Assembly: GCA_019455245.1 (NCBI GenBank)
Contig: JACFMR010000007.1
Coordinates: 1 to 64,000 of the forward strand
Direction: 5' to 3'
Source: Opitutaceae bacterium
Lineage (GTDB): Bacteria; Verrucomicrobiota; Verrucomicrobiia; Opitutales; Opitutaceae
DNA length: 64,000 nucleotides
Program-made: the position numbers and the translations under genes
The notes under the pieces: model-generated
What the model saw: the letters and a program-made list of their open reading frames with translations, nothing else
Told to the model about the DNA's origin: nothing
The model's database searches: none
Shown: piece by piece, positions 1-9,049 of the stretch
Position numbering within the stretch: the first letter of the stretch is position 1
Layout of the letters: the number at the start of each line of letters is the position of its first letter

Positions 1-596
1 GGCAACCAAGCGGAGCTTGGTCCTGTGCATGGTATAGCTAGGATTTGGTTTCATTCGTTTGTTGGTGTCTCTATCAGTTTTTTCTGATTCTGGTCCGGCC
101 GTTGGGCACGGACCGAGAGGGGGCAAAGTCGGGGCGTGGATATAATGTCACAAAGACGGAAAGGCTCTGCGCCCGCCGTGCAGTGACTCTTTGACAAACC
201 ACCCCCAATAGGCGGTCAGCCGTCCGGAGAAACCATTGACCGGACGGCAGCGTAAAAAAATCAGGGACTAAGCGGACGCAGAGAAATTATCCACGGGGTT
301 AAAGAACACCCTATATTAGCGGCTTTTGTCCCGGGGGGATATGACTACAATATACCTAATGAAGGGTAGCCGGGATGATGTAGCCGAGGTAAGTGCCGCA
401 CAGGGATAAATTACACGGTTGGACCTCGCATCGGTATTCGGGTTGGTCGTTGCCCTCCAGTGGCAGGTTAGGGAAGTGCGGTTGTCGCGACTTGTCCCTC
501 TCGCCCAACCTGTCGCCTTCGTCATGGCCACGGTTGGACCAGACGAAAGTGCGGCCAACGCGCACCAAGTTTGCCCGGGCAATGCTAATTCACGGT
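1..596. other. Gene-poor left edge, no convincing gene
   Basis: I see no convincing coding region in this stretch. The open frames are short, overlap on both strands and resemble no family I know. The first 300 bases are less GC-rich than the rest of the window. A 7-bp hairpin (ACCAAGC, loop GGA, GCTTGGT) lies at 5-21, and a perfect 9-bp inverted repeat (GCCGTCCGG...CCGGACGGC) at 219-248. The stretch is downstream of the LuxR-type gene and may hold its 3' region plus regulatory DNA of a gene beyond the window. Confidence 0.5.
219..248. repeat. Perfect 9-bp inverted repeat
   Basis: GCCGTCCGG at 219-227 pairs with CCGGACGGC at 240-248 around a 12-base loop. It is followed on the plus strand by an A run (254-260), not a T run, so it does not look like a normal intrinsic terminator in either direction. 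It could be an operator or an RNA hairpin; the function is unknown. Confidence 0.5.
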
Positions 597-1274
597 TTAG
601 GCGACGTTGTAACTGATGTGCACATACCCCAGCCGCACGGCTTCCCGAACCAGCTTGGCGCTGGTGGAGACCTTGAGCTTGTGCATGATGTTGCGCCGGT
701 GGGTTTGGACCGTGCTTTCGCTCAAGCCCAAGGCGAATCCTGCTTCCTGGTTGTCCTGACCCGAACCGATGAGGCGCAAAATCCGCAGTTCGGCCGGGGT
801 CAACTTGATACGCTGCAGTTCCGGGCTCCGTTCCACCAAGTAAGCATGCAGGCTGGGACTGACATAAACCTTGCCGTCCCGGACCATCCGCAGGGCCTCC
901 CGGATGGAGGCCAATGGTTCGGTGCCGGTGTCCAGAATGGCATCCACGCGGGCGGTATGCAGGGTGGGAATTACCAGCTCATCCCGAATGTCAGCCACGA
1001 TGAGCACGCGTCGGGCCAGCCGGTGCTCGCTGATTTGGAGCAGCAAATCCATGCCATCTACGTCCTGGAAGTTTAATCCAAGCAGCAGGTAGTCGGCTGG
1101 CTGGGCTTTCAATTCGCCCAACGCTTCCTGCCCCCGCACCATGGTGCGGATTTCCGACTCGGGCAGCACTTGCTGGACAATCAAACCCAAGGCTTCTGCG
1201 TAAGTGCGATCCTGTTTGGCGATCACCACGCGCAACATAACGGGAGGGTTGGGCAGAGGATTGCTTGTAGGCAT
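597..1274 (-). CDS. LuxR/NarL-type regulator with degenerate receiver domain
   Basis: Probable transcription regulator of the NarL/FixJ layout, about 225 residues: an N-terminal receiver-like domain, then a C-terminal LuxR helix-turn-helix that is intact (LTPAELRILRLIGSG, then LSESTVQTHRRNIMHKL). The receiver is unusual. Where NarL has the acidic pair, this protein reads AKQD; the phospho-acceptor Asp position reads LLLGLNFQDVDG, so Asp is replaced by Gly; and the conserved Lys position is Asp (AILDTGTEP). It is therefore probably not controlled by aspartyl phosphorylation. I chose the ATG at 1274; a GTG at 1328 and an ATG at 1238 are alternatives, and none has a clear Shine-Dalgarno sequence. 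It is divergent from the alpha-mannosidase gene. Family certain, target unknown. Confidence 0.85.
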   Translation of the reverse strand: MPTSNPLPNPPVMLRVVIAKQDRTYAEALGLIVQQVLPESEIRTMVRGQEALGELKAQPADYLLLGLNFQDVDGMDLLLQISEHRLARRVLIVADIRDELVIPTLHTARVDAILDTGTEPLASIREALRMVRDGKVYVSPSLHAYLVERSPELQRIKLTPAELRILRLIGSGQDNQEAGFALGLSESTVQTHRRNIMHKLKVSTSAKLVREAVRLGYVHISYNVA

Positions 1275-1517
1275 GAAAAGGTTGCGGGTCAGACGGTGGC
1301 TGAAGTTCGTACGTGTGGTCGATTGCACGCGGTATTGGGTCCGAATGGATGTGGTCTTGGTGCCTAGACGCCCCTCGACAGGGTAGATGATGATATTTCT
1401 GTTACTTTATTTCAGGTATTAGCAGGTTGAATCGCAGCTGTGACTTTCCCTGTATGCCCGACATGGGTGGCCGCAAAGGGGTTGCCGTGGGTAAATCGGC
1501 CTGCCTAGTTGCCTGCC

Positions 1518-4500
1518 ATGTTTCCCACCAACCCGTTGATCCAACTGACTCCCCTGCGCACCCAACGCGGCGTTGCCCGTCTGGCCGAGCTGATCTGGCG
1601 CCAGCCCCGCCCGTTGGCGGTGGAGGCCACCGCCGCCCGGCCCGATCACATTTCGTTGGCCGCGGCGCGCAAGGCGACGCGCCGGCCGGTGCGCGCCGGC
1701 GAGGCTTGGGGCCGGCTTTACGACCAGCGCTGGTGCCGGGTGACGATTCCGGCCGGCGGCGGGCGCTGGTTGCATTGGGATGAGCAGGGCGAGGCGACGC
1801 TGTTCGTGAACGGCAAGCCGTTCTACGGTTTCGATGTGGCGCACCGGTATTGCGAACTGCCGGCCGGTGTGCGCGAGGTGTGGCTCGAGTGCCTGTGCGT
1901 GCAATCGGCGATCTGGCATCCCGATGCGAAGGGGCTGGGCGCGGACGGCAACATTTTCCGCGGCGCCCGGTTGCTGGCGCGCGACGAAGAGGCCTGGGCG
2001 GCCTATCACGATCTCAACTGCCTCTACGACTGGATGCTCGAACTGCGGGCGCGCGAATTCCCCGGTGTGCCCAAGGAGCTGTTCAACCAGACGGTGCAAC
2101 CGGCGCTCACCGATGTCTCGCCGCTCTACCGGCGGCTGCTGCGCGGACTGGACGAGGCGCTGGATGCGTTCGACACGCAGGGTGTCGCCGCGCTGCGCCG
2201 CGGCCTCGCCAAGATTTACGCCGAGATGCGCGACGCCGCCCCGTTGGCGCGCGCGGCACTGACCGGGCATTCGCATCTCGACCTGGTCTGGCTGTGGACC
2301 GAACAGGTGGGCGAGGGCAAGGCGGTGCACACCTTCGCCAACGCCAACCGGCTGATGGCGCTGTATCCGGAATACCGTTTCGCCTACTCCCAACCCGCGA
2401 GCTACGAGGCCGTGGCCCGGCGCTCGCCGGAACTGATGCGCGAGGTGAAGGCGCGGCTGCGTTCGGGGCAATGGGAGGCCACCGGCGGCATGTACGTCGA
2501 GAGCGATTCGCACGTGGCCTGCGGCGAGGGCCTGGCGCGCAGTTTCATGCTCGGCCAGGAGTCCTTCGCCAAGCTCACCGGCCGGCGCTCCCGCATCCTC
2601 TGGCTGCCCGATCTCTTCGGTTTCAGCGCCTGCCTGCCGCAGCTCATGCACCTCAGCGGCGTGGATTATTTCTTCACCACCAAGACGACCTGGAACACCA
2701 CCAACCGCTTCCCGTATTCCAGCTTTGTCTGGCGCGGCCCGGGCGGTCACGCCGTGGTCAGCCACGTGACGCAGGGCGTGCAGTTCAACAACACCGTCTC
2801 GGTCGAGCAGCTGCGCGCCGCCTCGCACCAGCATCTGCAGGGCGACCTGCACGACGAGTTTCTCATGCCCAACGGCTGGGGCGACGGCGGTGGCGGCCCG
2901 AGCGAGGAGATGTGTGAACGCGCGCGCCGGCTTTCATCCTTGCGCGGCCTGCCCGCGCTCCAATGGGACCAGCCCGAGGCGTTTTTCGACCGCCTCGCCC
3001 CCAAGCAGGCCAAACTGCCCGCCTTGGACGGCGAAATCTACCTCGAATATCACCGCGGCACGTTCACCACGCAGAGCCGCGTGAAATCGCATTTCCGCGC
3101 GCTCGAACAGGCCCTGCAATTGCGCGAAGCCGCGCTGGTCGTCGCCGGTCGCGCGCCCGATGACGCGCTGGCGCACGCGTGGCGGCGCATGGTCTTTGCG
3201 CAGTTCCACGATTACATTCCCGGCAGCGCGATTCCCGAGGTTTACGTCGAGGGCCTGCCGGAGCTGGCGCGCCTGACGCGCGAGCAAGCCGACCGGGCCA
3301 AGTCGCAACTGGCGGCGAAGGCGGGCGAACGTTGCCTCTTCAACCCGCTGCCGGTGGCGCGCGAGGTCGCGGTCGGTCGCAAACTCGTCTCGTTGCCCCC
3401 GCTCGCCGGCGTGCGCGTGGCGGATGCACCGGCTGTCGAGGTTGCTCCGGTGACGGTGCGCGGCCGCACGCTGACCAACGGCCGCGTCGAGGCACGGATT
3501 GATGCGCGCGGCGCCCTGGCCGCACTCAAGGTGGACGGGCACGCGGTGGCGCTCGAACGCGGCGCGGGCACGCTGGTGGTGTATCCCGAGCAGCCTTCCA
3601 ACTTCGGCCCGTGGGACATTGATCGCCATACGCTTTCCCTCGGCCAGGCCGCCGCCGGTCCGGCGAAGATCGAGACCTCGGAAAATGCGATCACGGTCAC
3701 ACGTCGGGTCGGCGCCGGAAGCACGGCGAGCCTGCGCTTCTCGCTGCAACCCGGCGATCCGGTGCTGCGCGTCACGGTCGAACTCGACTGGCAGGAGCCC
3801 AACACGATGCTCAAGCTGCATTTTCCCACGGCCTACCGCGCCCGCGAGGTGCGTTGCGGCACGCCGTTCGGCAGCGTGATGCGGCCGCAGCTGGCGACGT
3901 TCCCGCAGGTCGAGGCGATGTGGGAGTGGCCGATGAGCCGTTGGGCCACGGTCAGCGACGAGGGCGAGCAGGACGGACTGTTTGTGGTGACGCAGGCCAA
4001 ATACGGGCTGAGCTGTCGCGACGGCAACCTGGGCGTCACCTTGCTGCGCACCCAGCCGCACGTCGGCTACGAGGAGCACGCGAAGGCTTATCCCGCGCAT
4101 CTCAGCCGCCTGCCCAAGCCCGACCGCGTGCACACCGATCTGGGCCGGCACACCATCGAACTTGCGCTCGGCCGTTATGCGCTGACGGCGCCGCGGGCGC
4201 TGCAACCGGCCGTGCTGGCCGAGACGCTGTTCACGCCGGTCGTGCCGTATCAGGGTCAACCGGTGGCCACGGCTTTCGCGGGACTGGAAGGCGGCGAAAC
4301 GTTGGTGCCGCACTGGGCGCAGCCGCTCGGCCGCCAGGGCTGGGTGTTGCGGTTGCACGAGGTGGCCGGTCAGCGCGGTGTGGCACAACTGCGCCTCGCG
4401 CCCGGTTGGCGCGCGGAGAAGATCAACCTGCTCGGGGAAAAACTCCCGGGCGGACCGCGCGGTCGCACGCTCGCCTTCGCGCCTTATGAGATCATCAGCC

Positions 4501-4523
4501 TGCGCCTGACCCCATCCACCTGA
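1518..4523 (+). CDS. GH38 family alpha-mannosidase
   Basis: Glycoside hydrolase of family 38, which removes alpha-linked mannose with a zinc-dependent retaining mechanism. About 1001 residues, normal for the family. The zinc-binding motif HSHLDLVWLW is near residue 252 and the catalytic-nucleophile motif WLPDLFGFSA near residue 361; the C-terminal half looks like the usual beta-sandwich region. I see no signal peptide, so it may act in the cytoplasm on imported oligosaccharides. The ATG at 1518 is preferred; a TTG nine bases upstream is possible. It stands 104 bp before a Gfo/Idh/MocA gene on the same strand, which suggests a sugar-catabolic unit. Alternative glycan specificity within GH38 cannot be excluded. 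Confidence 0.92.
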   Translation: MFPTNPLIQLTPLRTQRGVARLAELIWRQPRPLAVEATAARPDHISLAAARKATRRPVRAGEAWGRLYDQRWCRVTIPAGGGRWLHWDEQGEATLFVNGKPFYGFDVAHRYCELPAGVREVWLECLCVQSAIWHPDAKGLGADGNIFRGARLLARDEEAWAAYHDLNCLYDWMLELRAREFPGVPKELFNQTVQPALTDVSPLYRRLLRGLDEALDAFDTQGVAALRRGLAKIYAEMRDAAPLARAALTGHSHLDLVWLWTEQVGEGKAVHTFANANRLMALYPEYRFAYSQPASYEAVARRSPELMREVKARLRSGQWEATGGMYVESDSHVACGEGLARSFMLGQESFAKLTGRRSRILWLPDLFGFSACLPQLMHLSGVDYFFTTKTTWNTTNRFPYSSFVWRGPGGHAVVSHVTQGVQFNNTVSVEQLRAASHQHLQGDLHDEFLMPNGWGDGGGGPSEEMCERARRLSSLRGLPALQWDQPEAFFDRLAPKQAKLPALDGEIYLEYHRGTFTTQSRVKSHFRALEQALQLREAALVVAGRAPDDALAHAWRRMVFAQFHDYIPGSAIPEVYVEGLPELARLTREQADRAKSQLAAKAGERCLFNPLPVAREVAVGRKLVSLPPLAGVRVADAPAVEVAPVTVRGRTLTNGRVEARIDARGALAALKVDGHAVALERGAGTLVVYPEQPSNFGPWDIDRHTLSLGQAAAGPAKIETSENAITVTRRVGAGSTASLRFSLQPGDPVLRVTVELDWQEPNTMLKLHFPTAYRAREVRCGTPFGSVMRPQLATFPQVEAMWEWPMSRWATVSDEGEQDGLFVVTQAKYGLSCRDGNLGVTLLRTQPHVGYEEHAKAYPAHLSRLPKPDRVHTDLGRHTIELALGRYALTAPRALQPAVLAETLFTPVVPYQGQPVATAFAGLEGGETLVPHWAQPLGRQGWVLRLHEVAGQRGVAQLRLAPGWRAEKINLLGEKLPGGPRGRTLAFAPYEIISLRLTPST

Positions 4524-4627
4524 GCCTTCTGTCCGAGGCTGCCGCACCGGGATGCCATTTTCCTCTGGTGAACCGGTGCGGCGCGGCCTAGCTCTGGTGC
4601 AAAACCCAAACCAAACCCGCTTTCCCA

Positions 4628-5698
4628 ATGCCACCAGTCCGTTACGGCATCATCGGTGCCGGAGCCATCGCCCAATACATGGCGCGTGCCTTTACCGAAG
4701 GCCGCGATTCCGTCGCCGTTGCGGTGGCGGATGTCAATCTGGAGGCGGCGCGCCGGATTGCGGCCGAGACCGGCGCGACCAACGCCTGCATTTACTGGCG
4801 CGCCGTGCTCGCCAATCCTGCGGTGGACGCGGTCTACATCGCCACGCCGCCGTTTCTGCACAAGGAAATGACCATCGCCGCGCTGCAGGCCGGCAAGCAC
4901 GTGTGCTGCGAAAAGCCCTTCGTGCTGACCCAGGCCGACGTGCGCGAGGTCATGGCGGTGCACGCCACCGTGCCGCACCTCAAGTTCACCTGCAACGCCT
5001 CGCGCTTTCACGAGAGCGGCGTGGCGCGCACCGCCCGCGAGCTTGTCGCCAACGGCAAGCTCGGCCGGCTCTACCGCGTGCATTTCGAGCACGTCACCGC
5101 CGCGGCCAAGCCCGGCGCCGTGCTGCCCGCGTGGCGCAACGACCCGGCGAAGAACGGCGGCGGCATTTCCTTCGACTGGGGCGTGTATGATCTCGCGTGG
5201 CTGGCCTACGTGCTCGGCGGGCATTTCCGGCCGCGCACGGTTTTTGCCACGCTCGACAACTATTTTCCGCTCACCGCCGAACGTGTGCCGCCGTGCCTCG
5301 ACGTGGACGGCCGCCTCGCCGCCGAGATCATTTGCGACGACGGCCTGACCATCCACTGGGAGCGCCGCGCCTCCGAGCACGGTCCCGACCGGCACAACAT
5401 CGAGTTTCGCGGCACCGCGGGCGGTTTCGACACCTGCTTCGTGCCCATGGGCGAAAAGCCCGGCCTGCATTTCCACGCCTTCGAGGGCGCGGCCGACCTC
5501 AAAACCACGACGCTGCCCGAGGCCACGCCGCCGAACTGGGACGACACCATGGTGTATTCCATCCGTGATCTTAGCCGCGCCATCCTCGAGGACCGCCAGC
5601 CGTCCAACACGCTGGCCGACAACCTGCGTATCCACGGTCTGTTTGACGCGCTGCTGGAATCGGCGCGCACCCGGCAGGCCGTGACCGTGGCGGACTGA
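4628..5698 (+). CDS. Gfo/Idh/MocA family oxidoreductase
   Basis: NAD(P)-dependent oxidoreductase of 356 residues, likely acting on a sugar or sugar derivative. The N-terminal Rossmann fold begins with the dinucleotide motif GIIGAGAIAQ, and the family signature with its conserved lysine is seen in CCEKPFVLT. The C-terminal alpha/beta domain follows. The stop codon is 9 bp before the next ATG, so it is almost certainly co-transcribed with the sugar isomerase/epimerase-like gene at 5708. These two families often work in series on inositols, keto-sugars or amino-sugars, but the substrate here cannot be read from sequence. Confidence 0.92.
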   Translation: MPPVRYGIIGAGAIAQYMARAFTEGRDSVAVAVADVNLEAARRIAAETGATNACIYWRAVLANPAVDAVYIATPPFLHKEMTIAALQAGKHVCCEKPFVLTQADVREVMAVHATVPHLKFTCNASRFHESGVARTARELVANGKLGRLYRVHFEHVTAAAKPGAVLPAWRNDPAKNGGGISFDWGVYDLAWLAYVLGGHFRPRTVFATLDNYFPLTAERVPPCLDVDGRLAAEIICDDGLTIHWERRASEHGPDRHNIEFRGTAGGFDTCFVPMGEKPGLHFHAFEGAADLKTTTLPEATPPNWDDTMVYSIRDLSRAILEDRQPSNTLADNLRIHGLFDALLESARTRQAVTVAD

Positions 5699-5707
5699 TT
5701 TTTCCCC

Positions 5708-6607
5708 ATGTCCCTCCCCAACGAACTGATTCTTTTCAATAATCACTTCGTGATGCACCGGCGGCACTACCCGATGCACACGCGCCTGGCCATCGCCGCC
5801 GACACCGGGTACGACGGCTTCGAGTTTCACCCCACCGAGCCCGATGACGATGCCACGTGGGAGGAGATGACGACGGCCTTCAAGGCCAGCGGACTGAAAC
5901 GCGCCGGCATGTATGTCGTGTCCAAGGGCATCAACGACGACGAGCAGCCCGTGTTCGATGCCGAGGTCGACCGCGTCAAGCGCATCATCGACCGGCTCGC
6001 CGCCATCGATCCGGCGGCCTTTCTCAACTTCACGATCATGAGCAACCCGGGCGGTGTCTCCACGCCCGACTACCGCGACGCCGGCTCCGCCAAGGCCGAA
6101 CCGCGGCACTGGGAGCGCACCGCGCGCATGTTGCGCGAGATCGACGCCCACCTCGCGCTGCGCGGACTCAGCGCCAATCTTTACAACCACATCTGGTTCA
6201 TGGTCGACACGCCGGCGGCGGAACTGCGCGCGATCCGCGAAAGCGGCGCCCAGGTCATCCGCCCCGGCATCGCCACGTTTCATGCGCATTTTCATCTGGG
6301 TGTGCCCGACCTGCACGAGGTCATGGCCCAGCCGGGCATGGAGCGGCTTGGCTATCTCGCCCTGCTCAACGGCTGGCCCAAGCCCGCCGAGCCGTTCCGC
6401 ACGCGTCCGCTCGACGACGGCAATAGCGACATCGCCGCCATCCTCGGCCTCGTGTGGTCGCGCGGCTACACCGGCCCCATCATCTCGCAGGCCTATGACC
6501 TCGGCGGCGACGCCTGGCTCACCGCGAAGCGCTCGATTGATTACATCCGCGAAATTTACGACCGCTACCAACGCAACCCGGCGCTGAATCCGTGGCACGT
6601 TGGATAA
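5708..6607 (+). CDS. Sugar phosphate isomerase/epimerase-like TIM-barrel protein
   Basis: 299-residue protein resembling the xylose-isomerase-like TIM-barrel superfamily (AP endonuclease 2 fold), which isomerises or dehydrates sugars with a divalent metal. Supporting signs are DTGYDGFEFHP near the N-terminus (candidate metal-binding Glu), NHIWFMVDTP in the middle and the soluble barrel-like length. It follows the Gfo/Idh/MocA gene after 9 bp and precedes an enolase-superfamily gene across a REPIN, so a three-gene sugar pathway is plausible. The family assignment is by pattern; the substrate is unknown. Confidence 0.75.
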   Translation: MSLPNELILFNNHFVMHRRHYPMHTRLAIAADTGYDGFEFHPTEPDDDATWEEMTTAFKASGLKRAGMYVVSKGINDDEQPVFDAEVDRVKRIIDRLAAIDPAAFLNFTIMSNPGGVSTPDYRDAGSAKAEPRHWERTARMLREIDAHLALRGLSANLYNHIWFMVDTPAAELRAIRESGAQVIRPGIATFHAHFHLGVPDLHEVMAQPGMERLGYLALLNGWPKPAEPFRTRPLDDGNSDIAAILGLVWSRGYTGPIISQAYDLGGDAWLTAKRSIDYIREIYDRYQRNPALNPWHVG

Positions 6608-6617
6608 TCTGGATGGT

Positions 6618-6694
6618 TGTAGGGCGGGATCTCCGAATCCCGCCATCGAAGGCCCTGTGAATACCCCGGCGGGGTTCGGAGACCCCGCCCTACA
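6618..6694. repeat. REPIN, GTAGGGCGGG family
   Basis: Two inverted REP units, each starting with a GTAG head followed by a GC-rich palindrome (GGCGGGATCTCCGAATCCCG type), separated by about 25 bp. The outer arms read TGTAGGGCGGG and CCCGCCCTACA. It belongs to the same family as the pair around the RAYT gene at 17930. It lies between the isomerase stop and the next start codon, so any transcript of the two genes contains this double hairpin. Confidence 0.85.
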
Positions 6695-6705
6695 GTTCAA
6701 CCGCC

Positions 6706-7911
6706 ATGGCCCGCATCATCAGAGTCGAAATCGGCCGCTTCGATTATCCGGTCGTCGGCGAATTCAAGTTCTTCAAGCCCGGCCCCGACGGCCATGTGCG
6801 CCGGCCCACGGTGCTGGTGCGTCTGACGGATGCAAACGGCGTCGAGGGTTGGGGGCAGGCCGTGCCCGTGCCGTCGTGGACCTACGAGACGGTCGAAGGT
6901 GTGCTCTCCACCTTGGAGTTTTATCTGGCCGACTTGCTTATCGGCCGCGATCCCGCGGATTTCGCCGGGCTGCACGCGACGCTGAACACCGCCATCCGGC
7001 CCGCGTTTTCCGTCGGCCAACCGCTCTGCAAAGCCGCCCTCGATCTCGCGTGTCAAGATCTCGCCGGCAAACAGCGCGGCGTGCCCGCGTGGCGGCTGTT
7101 CAATTCGTCTGTAGGAGCGAGCTCGCTCGCGATGGACCACGCCGCCTCGCGTGCAAGCACGCTCCTACCGCAGCGCGCAACGTTGCCGGCCCTCACGCTC
7201 AGCTGGACCGTGGCCTCGCCGCAGATGGAGACGATCGAACGCCAGCTCGCCGAAGGCCGGGCCCGCGGCTACCGCAATTTCAACATCAAGGTCGGCGCAC
7301 CACAGACGGCGGATTACGATTTGGCTCTGGCGCGCAAGGTGCGCGCTTTCGCGCCCGATTCGTTTCTCTGGGCCGACGCCAACACCGGTTATACGCCGGA
7401 GCAGGCGCTGGCGATCGCGCCCAAGCTCCGCGACGCCGGGGTGGACGTGCTTGAGTCGCCGCTGCCGCCGACGCAGATCCGCGGTTATCAGGCGTTGAAA
7501 AAACTGGGCGCGCTGCCCGTCCTGATGGACGAGGGCATCCTCGCGCCGGAGGTCGCGGCGGAATTCATCGCGCTCGACATGCTCGACGGCATCGCGATGA
7601 AACCTGCACGCAACGCCGGGCTGTGGCCGAGCGTGCAGATCGTCAACCAGCTGCTCGACCGCGGCCTCATGGTGCTCGGCTCGGGTCTGACCGATCCGGA
7701 TTTCTCGCTGGCGGGCGCGATGCAGCTCTTCGCGTGGAGCGGGATCACCCGGCCCTGTGCCCTCAACGGCCCGCAGTTCCTCGCCGACTCGCTCTTCGGC
7801 GATGCCAACCAACCGCGGGGCGACGTGCTGCCGTTGCCCGCCGCCCCCGGCCTCGGCTTCACCCCCGACCCGCGCGCCGCCGCCTGCCTGCGCATCGTCG
7901 CCCACGCCTGA
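6706..7911 (+). CDS. Enolase-superfamily (mandelate racemase/muconate cycloisomerase) protein
   Basis: 401-residue member of the enolase superfamily, likely an acid-sugar dehydratase or cycloisomerase-type enzyme. The N-terminal capping domain is followed by a barrel with the catalytic strand FNIKVG (about residue 191), a first metal ligand in LWADANTG (about 223), a second in VLESPLPP and a third in LMDEG. Residues 136-154 are encoded by an in-frame REPIN (7111-7168), which replaces or expands a loop before the barrel strand TLSWTVASP. The reading frame stays open through it. Context with a sugar oxidoreductase and isomerase suggests an aldonate or keto-acid substrate (inference). Confidence 0.88.
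   Translation: MARIIRVEIGRFDYPVVGEFKFFKPGPDGHVRRPTVLVRLTDANGVEGWGQAVPVPSWTYETVEGVLSTLEFYLADLLIGRDPADFAGLHATLNTAIRPAFSVGQPLCKAALDLACQDLAGKQRGVPAWRLFNSSVGASSLAMDHAASRASTLLPQRATLPALTLSWTVASPQMETIERQLAEGRARGYRNFNIKVGAPQTADYDLALARKVRAFAPDSFLWADANTGYTPEQALAIAPKLRDAGVDVLESPLPPTQIRGYQALKKLGALPVLMDEGILAPEVAAEFIALDMLDGIAMKPARNAGLWPSVQIVNQLLDRGLMVLGSGLTDPDFSLAGAMQLFAWSGITRPCALNGPQFLADSLFGDANQPRGDVLPLPAAPGLGFTPDPRAAACLRIVAHA
7111..7168. repeat. REPIN inside the enolase-superfamily gene, GTAGGAGCG family
   Basis: Two inverted REP units within coding sequence. The outer 9-bp arms are GTAGGAGCG at 7111-7119 and CGCTCCTAC at 7160-7168. The left unit holds the perfect palindrome GAGCGAGCTCGCTC, the right unit the hairpin GCGTGCAAGCACGC. 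The GTAGGAGCGAGC type is well known from pseudomonads as an intergenic REP; here it is translated in frame. I see no matching RAYT gene in the window for this family. Confidence 0.85.
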
Positions 7912-7919
7912 TGCGCCGA

Positions 7920-7952
7920 TGTCACTTAATGAGATCTGCCCTAGAGGTGACA
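7920..7952. repeat. Degenerate TGTCAC...GTGACA palindrome
   Basis: TGTCACTTAAT at the left and GTGACA at the right, nine bases after the stop of the enolase-superfamily gene. It matches the first ten bases (TGTCACTTAA) of the motif found perfectly paired at 27941-28026 and again at 9897. The right arm is imperfect. Confidence 0.55.
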
Positions 7953-7959
7953 CTGCGCT

Positions 7960-8024
7960 GGTAGGGCGGGACCGCTGGGCCCGCCGAAACGCACTCGCGG
8001 CGCGCCCGGCGGTCGCGCCCTACC
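7960..8024. repeat. REPIN, GTAGGGCGGG family, diverged
   Basis: Outer arms GGTAGGGCG and CGCCCTACC enclose two GC-rich palindromes whose loops differ from the copy at 6618 (GGGACCGCTGGGCCCGCC in the left half). It lies between the convergent enolase-superfamily and PhyH genes, a typical REPIN location. Confidence 0.75.
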
Positions 8025-8081
8025 TTTACACCTCGGATCGTCTCTTCCTTTTGTGCGCCGGCACGGACTACGCCTGGCAGT

Positions 8082-9005
8082 TCAGTTCACCGTCTCGAGT
8101 TTCGAGTAATCGCAGCCGATGAAGATGCCGTCGGGGCCGGTGAACTTTTTCATGTAGTCCTCGCGCGGGACGACCTGGGTGGCGGCGCTGCGGTAGTGGA
8201 ACTGCAACGCGCGGCGGCGCAGGGTGGATTTGTTGGCGGGGGTCTCGTGCGGCAACAGGCCGTCGAATATCATCAGGCCGCCCGGCGGCAGCTCGATCGG
8301 CACGGCGGCGGCGGGATTCACCTCGCCGGTGGTGATCTCGCAATCGACCTTGGACCAGTAGTGCGAACGCGGGCCGGTGCGGTGGCCGCCGGGGATGACG
8401 TGCATGCAGCCGTTTTCAACCTTGGCGTGATCGAGCGCGATCCAGACGCCGGCCACGCCGTCGAAACGGTTGACCGAGAAGTAGGCGAGATCCTGATGCC
8501 AAGGCTTCTCCGCACCGATGCCGGCGGGTTTGCACAACGCCATGCTGGAGTAGGGCAGATAATCCTCGCCGAGCACCGCGCCGAGCAGGGCGCGCAGCCG
8601 CGGGTGTTGGTGGGCGATGTAATCGTAGATCGGCAGTTCGCGGTCGTAGGACTGGAACTTGCGGATGTTGTCGGCCAGTTCGTCGAGCCGGTCGGGCCGC
8701 GCCTCGTAGTCGCCCTCGACCTGAAAATGGAAATCGCTGGTGCGGCTCTTGAACAGCAGGCCCCGGCCGTTCTTCATCTTTTGGCCGTAGCCTTTTGAAA
8801 CATGCTCGGTCAGTTCGTCGTTGAACGCGTATTTGCGCACGAGTTGGTTGATGCCTTCGGAGGCCTGGCGAACCTCGTCCGGGGTCAACACGCTGAGGAA
8901 CGCGAGGTAGCCGTCCTCGCGGTAGCGTTGGATCATGTCGGCATCGGGCCGCTCCGGCAGGGTGGGGTAGAGGTTGGGGGTCTTTGTGCTCACAGCGCAT
9001 AACAT
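8082..9005 (-). CDS. Phytanoyl-CoA dioxygenase (PhyH) family protein, copy 1
   Basis: Probable Fe(II)/2-oxoglutarate-dependent dioxygenase of about 307 residues with a double-stranded beta-helix core. The facial triad is visible: KPWHQDLAYF supplies HxD, and the distal His is in LLPHETPA, followed by the 2-oxoglutarate-binding Arg region (LRRRALQFHYR). An ATG at 9038 and a GTG at 8993 are alternative starts. It is transcribed away from an AraC-type regulator whose start is only about 45 bp away, so the two share one promoter region. Substrate unknown; environmental bacterial PhyH proteins act on many small molecules besides phytanoyl-CoA. Confidence 0.87.
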   Translation of the reverse strand: MLCAVSTKTPNLYPTLPERPDADMIQRYREDGYLAFLSVLTPDEVRQASEGINQLVRKYAFNDELTEHVSKGYGQKMKNGRGLLFKSRTSDFHFQVEGDYEARPDRLDELADNIRKFQSYDRELPIYDYIAHQHPRLRALLGAVLGEDYLPYSSMALCKPAGIGAEKPWHQDLAYFSVNRFDGVAGVWIALDHAKVENGCMHVIPGGHRTGPRSHYWSKVDCEITTGEVNPAAAVPIELPPGGLMIFDGLLPHETPANKSTLRRRALQFHYRSAATQVVPREDYMKKFTGPDGIFIGCDYSKLETVN

Positions 9006-9049
9006 ATCTGATTGCCGGTCGTTATTGTATGGACGCATAGGGCATTAAA

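Noticed and set aside
316..1076. Coding sequences at the left edge
   Set aside because: The frames overlap each other on both strands, or the regulator gene, and show no family features or plausible start signals.
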